A stretch of 22,171 bases of DNA, from assembly GCA_025934635.1 (NCBI GenBank), contig JAICWX010000133.1, positions 1-22,171 on the forward strand. The letters run 5' to 3'. The notes under the pieces are model-generated. The model was given only the letters and a program-made list of their open reading frames with translations. It ran no database searches and was not told the origin of the DNA. This stretch comes from Streptosporangiaceae bacterium. Its GTDB lineage: Bacteria > Actinomycetota > Actinomycetes > Streptosporangiales > Streptosporangiaceae. The position numbers were made by a program, and so were the translations under genes. Shown here piece by piece: positions 15,837 to 22,171 of the stretch (positions are counted from its first letter, which is position 1; every line of letters starts with the position of its first letter).

Positions 15837-16461
15837 CGCCAGCCTGCCCGGTAACTGGGTGCCGACCTGAAGGGTCGTTGTCGTCAGGTGCCAGCACGGT
15901 CACGAGAGGACTGGACTGAATCTGCTGGACAAGCGGATCTGATGCCTGGCGCCAGGTATCTCCGGTCCTGATCACCGGGTTGACGGGCATCCCGAGGCGC
16001 TGCTGGGCACGGTCGGCGGCGTCGTAGACGTCCTCACGGCTCGGCTGGCCGATGACCAGGACATCGATGTCGTGAGGTGGCTTTCCCGGACGTTGGTGGT
16101 AACGGGCCGCCCAGGAGCCGAAGATCAATACCTGTTCCGCTCCGTCCAGGCCCGAGAACTCCTCGGCCACGACCTGAGCAGCTCCCCAGGACAGCAGCAG
16201 CACCTCAGCCAGCGGGCGGATCAGGCGGTTGCCCTGGTTCGCCCGTACCAGGGCCGAGCGCCCGACCTCACGACGTAGCAGCAGGCCTGCTTCCGTCAGG
16301 CGCCTCACTTCGCCGTGGACTGTACTCAGCGGAGCGCCGAACCGCTGCGCCAGCTCCGTCATGGTGTACTCATCGTCAAGGTTCAGAAGCAGCGCGGCCA
16401 GGATGTCGGCCTGGAGCCGGGAGCGGAATACTGGCAGCAGCGCAGGCGCCGCACTTCGCAT
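15829..16461 (-). CDS. Winged-helix / nucleotidyltransferase (MNT-like) protein
   Basis: The 210-residue protein has an N-terminal winged helix (about 14-75; MTELAQRFGAPLSTVHGEVRRL, then a wing ending RSALVRAN) joined to a minimal nucleotidyltransferase. The transferase shows GSWAARY (115-121) and the acidic pair D131-I-D133 in HDIDVLVIG. In two-gene HEPN-MNT systems the transferase AMPylates or otherwise neutralises the HEPN partner; the fused DNA-binding domain suggests that this protein also represses its own promoter. The promoter is strong and probably leaderless: the ATG at 16461 sits 6 nt after a TAGATT -10, with no Shine-Dalgarno. A 9-bp inverted repeat covers the start codon and the promoter spacer. 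Downstream, the HEPN gene overlaps by 8 nt. Confidence 0.82.
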   Translation of the reverse strand: MRSAAPALLPVFRSRLQADILAALLLNLDDEYTMTELAQRFGAPLSTVHGEVRRLTEAGLLLRREVGRSALVRANQGNRLIRPLAEVLLLSWGAAQVVAEEFSGLDGAEQVLIFGSWAARYHQRPGKPPHDIDVLVIGQPSREDVYDAADRAQQRLGMPVNPVIRTGDTWRQASDPLVQQIQSSPLVTVLAPDDNDPSGRHPVTGQAGDG

Positions 16462-16497
16462 AACTTGAATCTAATTACGGATTATGCGAAATGTCAA
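16455..16497 (-). promoter_or_regulatory. Promoter and operator of the HTH-MNT/HEPN operon
   Basis: On the minus strand, a consensus -35 TTGACA (16497-16492) is followed after 18 nt by TAGATT (16473-16468), or after 17 nt by TTAGAT. The ATG at 16461 begins 6 nt later, so the transcript is probably leaderless. A perfect 9-bp inverted repeat, TTCGCATAA at 16455-16463 and TTATGCGAA at 16482-16490 (18-nt spacer), places one arm beside the -35 and the other over the start codon. This is a good autoregulatory operator for the winged-helix domain encoded by the first gene. Confidence 0.75.
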
Positions 16498-16521
16498 GCG
16501 GTCCGCTCGCGGCCATCACAT

Positions 16522-16830
16522 GCCTTCAGCGAGGTGGAGGCGGCCGGGGATGGTGTCGCACCGCGCGACAGCGGCGCGGCGGCCGGCCTGCTCACCACGG
16601 GACTGCAGGTGGGAGCGGCGCTGGGGCTCAGCGCGCTCGCGTCGGTCGCCTCGGTCGTCACCCGGAATCACCGCACGGGGCGCACCGTGGCGGCGGCGCT
16701 GACCGACGGGTACGCGTCCGGCCTGATGGTCGCCGCGGGGTTCTTCGCGGTAGTGCTCTATGCGCTGACCTGCATGTTACTGTTCGAACCCCCGATACGT
16801 GCCACGATGCGCCCCTTCATCGTGACGTGA
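16522..16830 (+). pseudogene. MFS (DHA2-type) transporter, C-terminal remnant
   Basis: The frame ending with TGA at 16828-16830 encodes about 100 residues that match the end of a 14-helix DHA2/EmrB-type exporter. GVAPRDSGAAAGLLTTGLQVGAALGL corresponds to the usual 'RGVASGLLNTSQQVGGALGL'-type motif (first 20 residues or so are seen here). It is followed by AALTDGYASGLMVAAGFFAVV and a last membrane helix. The other 12 or so helices are absent, no credible start codon with a Shine-Dalgarno is present, and the homology stops about 25 nt from the HTH-MNT promoter. It is therefore a 5'-truncated relic, probably cut when the MNT/HEPN module arrived or during a deletion. It is unlikely to make a functional protein. 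Confidence 0.7.
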
Positions 16831-16833
16831 CTA

Positions 16834-16850
16834 AGGGAGATTTTCTCCCT
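16834..16850 (+). terminator. Hairpin after the MFS remnant
   Basis: AGGGAGA and TCTCCCT form a perfect 7-bp stem with a TTT loop, 3 nt after the stop codon of the MFS remnant. It fits the position of an intrinsic terminator for the former full-length gene. No T-tract follows. Confidence 0.5.
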
Positions 16851-16952
16851 GGCTATCCAGAGGGCGATGCAGGCGTTTAGATACGGCGCGGATGGCCACG
16901 GTTATCAGCAAGGCTGTCGTGGTGATGACTGCCTGGAGAACGGAGCTGCGCG

Positions 16953-18182
16953 ATGGGAGATAATGCCGTCTCATACCGGGCTGCGGGCTCGTCGAGGGGT
17001 AAAGTGCCCCGCGCGGCCGCCGCCGCCGCGGTCATCGCCTTGACCGGGGCGGCCTGCAGCACGGTGACCCCTGGCGCGTCGGCGCGGGTCAAGGCGCCCG
17101 CGGTCATCGTGCTGAAGCAGGGCACGAGTAACGGCAACGGCGATATCTTCATCACCCCGGGCGGGGGCAGCGTGAGCGGCCCCGAGATCATCAGTGACAC
17201 CGGCAAGGTGATCTGGTTTCACCGCCTTCCGGCCCACGAGCTGGCTTCCGACTTCCGAACGCAGACTTACCGGGGCAAGCCGGTGCTCACGTGGTGGCAG
17301 GGTCCTCCGGACCTGGGTGCCGTCTCGGGCGGGACCGACTACATCTACAACGACCGCTACCGGCAGATCGCCGCGGTCAAAGGGGGCAACGGCTACTCGG
17401 CTGACGGCCAGGAATTTCTCATCACGCCCTGGAACACCGCGCTGATCGTGGCCGACACCATCACGACCGCGAACCTGACCTCCATCGGCGGCCCCGCCGA
17501 CCAGAAGGTCGTCGACAGCATCGTGCAGGAGATCGACATCAGCACCGGCAAGGTGCTCTTCCAGTGGAACGCCGCCGACCACGTCCCCTACCAAGACAGC
17601 GAGCAGCCGCGGCCCGCGCCGGCCGCCACCCCCTGGGACTGGTTCTACATCAACGCCGTGCATCTGGACACCGACGGGAACCTGCTGATCAGCGCGCGCT
17701 TTGCCTGGGCGGTATACAAGGTCAGCCTGCACACCGGAGACATCATCTGGGTACTCGGCGGCAAGCACAGCACGTTCAGGCTCAAGGCCGCGCCCGGGCA
17801 GGCCCTCGACCGGGCGGGTGAGATCTTCGCCTACCAGCACGACCCCGAGGCCATCGGGAACGACGAGTACACGCTGTTCGACGACGAGTCCGGCGGCGGC
17901 ACCGGCCTGCTTCCCTACAGCCGGGTGGTCACCATCCGGCTGGATCCGGTCACCAAGGTGGCCACGCTGGTGAAATCGGTCAGGCAACCCGAGGGCCTGC
18001 TGGCCACGCAAGAGGGGAACGCGCAGACCACCCGCAACGGCGACCTGTTCGTCGGCTGGGGCGCCGTGCCCTACGTATCCGAGTTCAGCCCGACCGGGCA
18101 GCTGCTGTTCAACGCCCAACTGCCAGGTACTGACATCACCTACCGCGCTTACCGCATGCCCTGGCTGAGTTCTGGGCTCTAG
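16953..18182 (+). CDS. Exported arylsulfotransferase-family protein
   Basis: This 409-residue protein has a basic N-terminus and a hydrophobic segment (about 21-34), followed by Cys35 in TGAACS. That resembles a lipobox only weakly (Gly at -3), so it is either a lipoprotein or a secreted protein. The body is a propeller of the Arylsulfotran_2 type. The core motif is [20 protein letters not shown] at 228-247, followed by [15 protein letters not shown] (261-275) and YQHDPEA (294-300). Many relatives have FHIN where this has FYIN, although His237 and His296 remain. The family is named for PAPS-independent sulfate transfer between phenols, but most members are untested. ATG 16953 has GGAG 7 nt upstream. 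The 3' end overlaps the convergent luciferase-like gene by 4 bp (CTAG). Confidence 0.8.
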   Translation: MGDNAVSYRAAGSSRGKVPRAAAAAAVIALTGAACSTVTPGASARVKAPAVIVLKQGTSNGNGDIFITPGGGSVSGPEIISDTGKVIWFHRLPAHELASDFRTQTYRGKPVLTWWQGPPDLGAVSGGTDYIYNDRYRQIAAVKGGNGYSADGQEFLITPWNTALIVADTITTANLTSIGGPADQKVVDSIVQEIDISTGKVLFQWNAADHVPYQDSEQPRPAPAATPWDWFYINAVHLDTDGNLLISARFAWAVYKVSLHTGDIIWVLGGKHSTFRLKAAPGQALDRAGEIFAYQHDPEAIGNDEYTLFDDESGGGTGLLPYSRVVTIRLDPVTKVATLVKSVRQPEGLLATQEGNAQTTRNGDLFVGWGAVPYVSEFSPTGQLLFNAQLPGTDITYRAYRMPWLSSGL

Positions 18183-19264
18183 GGGGTGCTGGGTGAGGTG
18201 GTGGGCTGGGGGGTGCGGGCGAGGGCGGCGACTTGCTCGAAGGAATAGAGGCGGTCGGCGGGGTCGTGGACCATGGTGGTGAGCATGAGCTCGTCGGCCT
18301 GGGTGGCGTCGAGGAGGTCGGTGATGCCGCGCTGGACGGTTCCGGGGCTGCCGACGACCTGGGTGGCCAGGCGGTCCTCGATGAAGGCGCGCTCCAGCTC
18401 GTTGTAGGGGTAGTCGGCGGCCTCCTGGGGTGAGGGCATCGGGCCGGGGCGGCCGGCCCGCAGCCGCAGGAACGACAGGGCGCCGGAGCCGGCCAGGAAG
18501 CGGGCCCGCTCGTCGGTCTCGGCGCAGATCACCGCGGCGGCGACCATCGCGTACGGGCGCTCGAGGGTCGCCGAGGGGCGGAAGTGCTGGCGGTACAGGG
18601 CCAGCGCGGGCAGCGTGTTGGCCGCGCTGAAGTGGTGGGCGAACGCGAACGGCAGGCCGAGCAGGCCGGCCAGCTGGGCGCTGTAGCCGCTCGAGCCGAG
18701 CAGCCACATGGCGGGCAGGTTGCCGTGGCCGGGCACCGCGGTGATCCGGGCGAACGGGTGGTTCTCCGGCCAGCGGCCGGTGAACCAGCCGAGCAGGTCC
18801 ATCAGCTGGTCGGGGAAGTCGTCGGCGGACAGGGCCTCGGGCGAGCGGCGCAGCGCGGCCGCGGTGACCTGGTCGGTGCCGGGCGCCCGGCCGATGCCGA
18901 GGTCGATCCGGCCGGGGTGGAGGGCCTCCAGCATGCCGAACTGCTCGGCGATCACCAGTGATACGTGGTTGGGCAGCATGACGCCGCCGGAGCCGACCCG
19001 CATGGTGGTGGTCGCGTCGGCGATGTGGCCGATCAGGACCGGCGGCGCGGAGCTCGCGATGCCGGGCATGTTGTGATGCTCGGCGACCCAGAACCGGTGG
19101 TACCCCAGGTGTTCGGTCCGCTGGGCCAGGTCGGTCGTGGCGCGCAGCGCCTCGGCGGCGGATCCGCCGTCCGGTACCGGGGCCAGGTCGAGCACGGACA
19201 GCGGCACGGCGCGGGGGCCGAAGGTGAGGTCCACGCCAGTGGAGAACAGCAGGAAGCGGCGCAT
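18179..19264 (-). CDS. LLM-class (luciferase-like) flavin-dependent oxidoreductase
   Basis: The 361-residue protein is a TIM-barrel luciferase-like monooxygenase. The signature is [14 protein letters not shown] (20-33), [20 protein letters not shown] (56-75), then a phosphate-binding region ([11 protein letters not shown]) and [16 protein letters not shown]. These enzymes use reduced FMN or F420 to oxidise small organic molecules; the substrate and cofactor are unknown. The first 19 residues precede the conserved core and may be extra: GTG codons at residues 11 and 20 are alternatives, but none has a clear Shine-Dalgarno, while ATG 19264 has GGAAG very close by. It is divergent from the ArsR-type regulator gene across the palindrome-rich region 19323-19366, which may also control it. 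Confidence 0.88.
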   Translation of the reverse strand: MRRFLLFSTGVDLTFGPRAVPLSVLDLAPVPDGGSAAEALRATTDLAQRTEHLGYHRFWVAEHHNMPGIASSAPPVLIGHIADATTTMRVGSGGVMLPNHVSLVIAEQFGMLEALHPGRIDLGIGRAPGTDQVTAAALRRSPEALSADDFPDQLMDLLGWFTGRWPENHPFARITAVPGHGNLPAMWLLGSSGYSAQLAGLLGLPFAFAHHFSAANTLPALALYRQHFRPSATLERPYAMVAAAVICAETDERARFLAGSGALSFLRLRAGRPGPMPSPQEAADYPYNELERAFIEDRLATQVVGSPGTVQRGITDLLDATQADELMLTTMVHDPADRLYSFEQVAALARTPQPTTSPSTP

Positions 19265-19322
19265 TCTTCCGGCCGCCGGCGCAGGTGGAGGGGCCGGGGC
19301 GGGGACGGCACCCGTTCGGGAG

Positions 19323-19373
19323 AAAGATCTTTAACAAGAAGGCTTTGCAAATGAGTCTTTGCAAAGATACCTT
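19323..19373 (+). promoter_or_regulatory. Promoter with tandem palindromic operators for the ArsR-MFS operon
   Basis: TTGCAA (19345-19350) and TACCTT (19368-19373) are spaced by 17 nt as -35/-10; the ATG at 19380 follows after 6 nt, so the mRNA is probably leaderless. The palindrome TTTGCAAA occurs at 19344-19351 over the -35 and at 19358-19365 in the spacer; the second extends to CTTTGCAAAG. A third, unrelated 10-bp palindrome AAAGATCTTT is at 19323-19332, towards the luciferase-like gene. Two identical palindromes 14 nt apart are a convincing repressor site. Confidence 0.7.
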
Positions 19374-19379
19374 GGCTTT

Positions 19380-20000
19380 ATGGCGACGGAAGAAGAGTCC
19401 CGGGAGCCTGACGGCGATCCCCGCGGGCAGACGGTGAGCCGGCTGACCGATCCGCGGGCGCTGCGGGCGTACGCGCATCCGGTGCGGATGGCCCTGGTGG
19501 GACTGCTGCGCACGGAGGGGCCGTTGACGGCGACGCGGGCGGCGGAGCTGCTCGGCGAGTCGTCCGGGACTACCTCGTTCCACTTGCGGCAGCTGGCCAA
19601 GTACGGGCTGGTCGAGGAGGCCGGGGGCGGGACCGGGCGGGAGAAGCCGTGGCGGGCGACCGCGACCTTGACCGACTGGGACGCGGACGGGACGCCGGAA
19701 GGGGCGGCGGCGACCGGGCTGCTGGCCTCGGTCATCGCCGAGCAGTACTTCGAGCAGCTGGCGCGGTGGCTGGAGGCCAGCCCGGGCGAGCCGCCGGAGT
19801 GGCGGCAGGCGGCCCAGCTCGGCGACCGGATCCTGTACGTCACCCCGGCCGAGCTCGAGGAGCTGGGCGGCCGGGTCGGCGCGCTGCTCGACGAGTACTT
19901 CGAGCGCATGGTCCGGCCCGAGCTGCGGCCGGCGGGCGCGCGCCAGGTCAGCTGGCTGAGCATCGCGTTCCCGAACGACTTCCGGACCCGGCGGTCCTGA
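19380..20000 (+). CDS. ArsR-type winged-helix transcriptional regulator
   Basis: The 206-residue protein has a winged helix in its first half (about 22-100). It opens TDPRALRAYAHPVRMALVGLL, then TATRAAELLGESSGTTSFHLRQL forms the recognition unit and GGGTGREKPWRAT the wing. The C-terminal half is helical and acidic and is probably a ligand-sensing or dimerisation region. This HTH_20/ArsR-like type typically represses a co-transcribed MFS exporter; here the MFS gene starts 1 nt after its stop codon. I chose ATG 19380 over an in-frame TTG at 19359 because the -10 spacing fits leaderless initiation at 19380, and the TTG lies inside the operator. It is presumably autoregulated through the TTTGCAAA palindromes. 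Confidence 0.85.
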   Translation: MATEEESREPDGDPRGQTVSRLTDPRALRAYAHPVRMALVGLLRTEGPLTATRAAELLGESSGTTSFHLRQLAKYGLVEEAGGGTGREKPWRATATLTDWDADGTPEGAAATGLLASVIAEQYFEQLARWLEASPGEPPEWRQAAQLGDRILYVTPAELEELGGRVGALLDEYFERMVRPELRPAGARQVSWLSIAFPNDFRTRRS

Positions 20001-20001
20001 C

Positions 20002-21231
20002 ATGATCCCGCCGCTGCTGCGTGACCGGGTCTTCCGGCGGTACTGGGGCGCTTCGACGATCTCGATGTTCGGCGATCAGGTCTCGGGGGTGGCACTGCCG
20101 CTGGCGGCGGTGCTGGCGCTGCACGCGGGGGCGGCCCAGATGGGTTACCTGACCGCGCTGGAGTGGCTGCCGAGCCTGCTGTTCGGGCTGCACGCGGGGG
20201 CCTGGGTGGACCGGCGGGGGCGGCGCCGGCAGACGATGATCGCGGCCGACCTGGGCCGGGCGGTGCTGTTCGGCAGCATCCCGGTCGCCTACGCGCTGCA
20301 CGGGCTGACGCTGGTCCAGCTGCTGGTGGTGACGTTCGCGGCGGGCACGCTGAGCACCGGTTTCAACGTCTGCGACGGGACGATGTTCGTCGCGATCGTG
20401 CCCGAGGACCAGTACGTGGACGGGCAGTCGCTGATCTACGGCAGCCGGGCGCTGTCGTTCGTGGGCGGGCCGAGCGTCGGCGGGGTGCTGGTGCAGGTGC
20501 TGTCGGCCCCGTTCGCCATCGTGGCCGACGCGCTGTCGTTCCTCGGGTCGGCGTTCTTCCTGAGCCGGATCCGGCCGGCCGAGCCGGCCGCCGACGAGGC
20601 CGGCGGGTCGGTGCTGGCCGGGGCGAGGTTCATCGCGCGTTCGGCGGTGGTGCGCGCGTCGCTGATCTCGGCGGCGACGATCAACTTCTTCAACCTCATG
20701 TTCTTCGCGCTGGCCTTGCTGTTCGCGGTGCGGGAGCTGCACCTGCGGGCCGGGCTGGTCGGCCTGATGCTCGGCGTGGCGGCCTTCGGCAGCCTGCTCG
20801 GCGCAGCGGTCACCAAGCGGACGGCGGCGCGGATCGGGGCCGGCTGGACGTACACCGCGGGCTGCCTGCTGTTCACCGCGCCGCTGGTGCTGTGGCCGCT
20901 GGCGCACGGCGGCCGCTGGCTGGTCCTGGGGATGCTGTTCGCGGCCGAGTTCGGCTGCGGGTTCGGCGTGATGATGCTGGACATCAGCATCGGGGCGATC
21001 TTCGCGGCGGTGATCCCGGATACGCTCCGGGCCCGGGTGACCGGGGCGTTCCAGGCGGTCAACTACGGGGTGCGGCCGCTCGGCGCGCTGCTCGGCGGGC
21101 TGCTCGGGTCGACGCTCGGGCTGCGGCCCGCGCTGTGGGTGGCGACCCTCGGCGGCGTGGCCGGGGCCGTGCTGGTGCTGCCGACGGCGCTCCCCCGGTA
21201 CCGGCTGCCTGGCGGTGCGACCGCGACTTAA
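20002..21231 (+). CDS. MFS transporter (exporter-type)
   Basis: This 409-residue, 12-helix protein belongs to the same broad MFS_3 exporter group as the one at 5958, but the two are clearly different genes. It opens RDRVFRRYWGASTISMFGDQVSG and has the loop 2-3 motif GAWVDRRGRRRQTM (66-79). The cytoplasmic central loop contains PAEPAADEAGG. The substrate is unknown; drug or metabolite export is likely. It is the second gene of the ArsR-MFS operon, starting 1 nt after the regulator stop, so the two are coupled. Its stop overlaps the convergent methyltransferase gene by 4 bp (TTAA at 21228-21231). Confidence 0.9.
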   Translation: MIPPLLRDRVFRRYWGASTISMFGDQVSGVALPLAAVLALHAGAAQMGYLTALEWLPSLLFGLHAGAWVDRRGRRRQTMIAADLGRAVLFGSIPVAYALHGLTLVQLLVVTFAAGTLSTGFNVCDGTMFVAIVPEDQYVDGQSLIYGSRALSFVGGPSVGGVLVQVLSAPFAIVADALSFLGSAFFLSRIRPAEPAADEAGGSVLAGARFIARSAVVRASLISAATINFFNLMFFALALLFAVRELHLRAGLVGLMLGVAAFGSLLGAAVTKRTAARIGAGWTYTAGCLLFTAPLVLWPLAHGGRWLVLGMLFAAEFGCGFGVMMLDISIGAIFAAVIPDTLRARVTGAFQAVNYGVRPLGALLGGLLGSTLGLRPALWVATLGGVAGAVLVLPTALPRYRLPGGATAT

Positions 21232-22067
21232 CGGACGGCGGGGCGGGGCTTGATCGCGACGCCGGCCCACATCTGGGCGGGGGCGGCGGTGTCAATGGCC
21301 AGGGCGGGGCGCCAGTCCGGCACCCGGACCAGGCCGGGCTCGATCAGGTCGAGGCCGGCGAAGAAGGCGGCCACCTGGTCGTGGGAGCGCGGGATCGTCT
21401 GCTGCGCCATCAGCTCGTTCAGCCGGCTGGCCATGCTCGCCATGTCGCCGTTGCCGATGTCGGCGGCGGCGTGGCTGATCACCACGCAGCTCCCCGGGGC
21501 GAGCGCGCCGACGAGCTGCCGGACCAGCTGGTAGGGCTGTTCGGCGTCCGGGATCAGGTGCAGGATCGCGGTCATGATGATGGCGACCGGGCGGCTGAAG
21601 TCCAGCGTCCGCGACGCCTCGGTCAGGATCGCGAACGGCTGGCGCAGGTCGGCCTCGATGAAGTCGGTCCGTCCCTCGGGCGCGCTGATCAGCAGCGCGC
21701 GGGCATGGGACAGCACGATGGGGTCATGGTCGACGTAGACGACGCGGGAGTCCGGCGCGACCGACTGGGCCACCTCGTGGATGTTGCTGCTGGCCGGCAT
21801 GCCGGTGCCGATGTCGAGGAACTGGCGCAGCCCGGCCTCGGCGGTCAGGTAGCGGGTGGCCCGGGCCAGGAACGCGCGGTTGGCGCGGGCGGTCGGGACC
21901 ACGGCCGGGTTGATCCGCATCGCCTGCTCGGCCGCTTCCCGGTCAGCGGCGAAGTTGTCCTTGCCGCCGAGCAGGTAGTCGTAGACCCGGGCGACATGCG
22001 CGACGCTCGCGTACTGCGCCAGGGGCGGCCCCGGCGTGCTGTTCTTTGCTGATGGCTGACGTTGCAA
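21228..22067 (-). CDS. SAM-dependent methyltransferase, Methyltransf_19 (DUF574) type
   Basis: The 279-residue protein has the diagnostic N-terminal motif ARVYDYLLGGKDNFAADR (26-43) and the SAM-binding loop FLDIGTGMPASSN (83-95), then VVYVDHDPIVLSHARALL. This family is greatly expanded in actinomycetes, often near regulators, and its substrates are unknown. Residues AILHLIPD lie where the post-II motif is expected. The start is TTG at 22067 with GGAG (22077-22080) 9 nt upstream. A 10-bp palindrome, CGTTGCAACG (22060-22069), overlaps the start codon. It is convergent with the MFS gene, overlapping it by 4 bp. Upstream sequence to the window end contains nothing recognisable. Confidence 0.9.
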   Translation of the reverse strand: MQRQPSAKNSTPGPPLAQYASVAHVARVYDYLLGGKDNFAADREAAEQAMRINPAVVPTARANRAFLARATRYLTAEAGLRQFLDIGTGMPASSNIHEVAQSVAPDSRVVYVDHDPIVLSHARALLISAPEGRTDFIEADLRQPFAILTEASRTLDFSRPVAIIMTAILHLIPDAEQPYQLVRQLVGALAPGSCVVISHAAADIGNGDMASMASRLNELMAQQTIPRSHDQVAAFFAGLDLIEPGLVRVPDWRPALAIDTAAPAQMWAGVAIKPRPAVR

Positions 22068-22069
22068 CG
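22060..22069. promoter_or_regulatory. Palindrome over the methyltransferase start codon
   Basis: CGTTGCAACG is a perfect 10-bp palindrome that covers the TTG start at 22067. TTTGCAC follows at 22071-22077. It may be an operator or an mRNA hairpin that limits initiation, or it may be chance. Confidence 0.25.
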
Positions 22070-22171
22070 GTTTGCACTCCCAGGGCTAGCATGCCACGGC
22101 TCCATAGCAGTCAGCGCTTTTCCTGGGATTGGCGTGTCTCCTGGCTTTTGGCTTTTACGGCTGACTCTTAG

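Noticed and set aside
2100..18182. A joint sulfation pathway linking the PAPS sulfotransferase and the arylsulfotransferase-family protein
   Set aside because: They are about 14 kb apart with unrelated units in between, one is cytoplasmic and the other exported, and no PAPS synthesis gene is present.
16971..20003. A 1010-codon open frame on the minus strand
   Set aside because: It runs antisense to two recognised plus-strand proteins and in another frame of the luciferase-like gene. Its translation is low-complexity Arg/Pro/Gly/Ala-rich, as expected for stop-poor GC-rich DNA.
20163..22052. A 629-codon plus-strand open frame across the MFS and methyltransferase genes
   Set aside because: It is a frame shadow of the MFS gene followed by antisense of the methyltransferase, with no domain motif of its own.
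1..22171. CRISPR array, tRNA, rRNA, insertion sequence or prophage
   Set aside because: No regularly spaced repeats, cloverleaf-like sequences, transposase motifs or phage structural proteins were recognised by reading; a dedicated tRNA/IS search was not possible.

Overview
The window is a piece of chromosome from a GC-rich actinobacterium. Most coding stretches have strongly G/C-biased third codon positions, and the families seen are typical of Streptomyces/Streptosporangiales-type genomes: a Methyltransf_19-type methyltransferase, a DUF5937/ArsR regulator, dodecin, a luciferase-like oxidoreductase, and an HTH-nucleotidyltransferase/HEPN pair. No rRNA, tRNA, CRISPR array, transposase or phage structural gene was recognised. 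It reads as an accessory mosaic of short independent units, not one large cluster.

Layout. Positions 1-1085: two small VOC-fold proteins on the minus strand, ending in a repeat-rich hairpin region. 1238-3116: a five-bladed-propeller glycosidase-like protein and a PAPS-type sulfotransferase, convergent and overlapping. 3321-5961: a proline-rich membrane-anchored protein coupled to a polysaccharide deacetylase fused to a processive glycosyltransferase, probably an envelope amino-polysaccharide synthase. 5958-9455: an MFS exporter divergent from a DUF5937-ArsR regulator, which is coupled by a 4-nt overlap to a zinc alcohol dehydrogenase. 9625-10663: dodecin and a 5-formyl-THF cyclo-ligase-like protein. 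10749-11657: an alanine-rich hypothetical protein behind an AT-richer regulatory island. 11658-15296: a nitrilase fused to an alpha/beta-hydrolase, divergent from a PYROXD2-like FAD oxidoreductase; this looks like a small catabolic or biosynthetic unit. 15372-16497: an HTH-nucleotidyltransferase/HEPN pair (toxin-antitoxin-like) with its own promoter and operator, lying directly against a 5'-truncated MFS gene remnant (16522-16830). 16953-18182: an exported arylsulfotransferase-family protein. 18179-21231: a luciferase-like oxidoreductase divergent from an ArsR-type regulator plus MFS exporter operon with two strong palindromes in the promoter. 21228-22067: a Methyltransf_19-type SAM-dependent methyltransferase.

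Recurring themes. Three genes (3321, 16461, 19380) have a TANNNT -10-like hexamer exactly 6 nt before the start codon and no Shine-Dalgarno, which suggests leaderless mRNAs. Four convergent gene pairs overlap at their 3' ends, three of them by exactly 4 bp. Two efflux systems are each paired with a winged-helix regulator. The candidates most worth following are the nitrilase/hydrolase fusion with its divergent oxidase, and the HTH-nucleotidyltransferase/HEPN module with its operator and adjacent broken gene.
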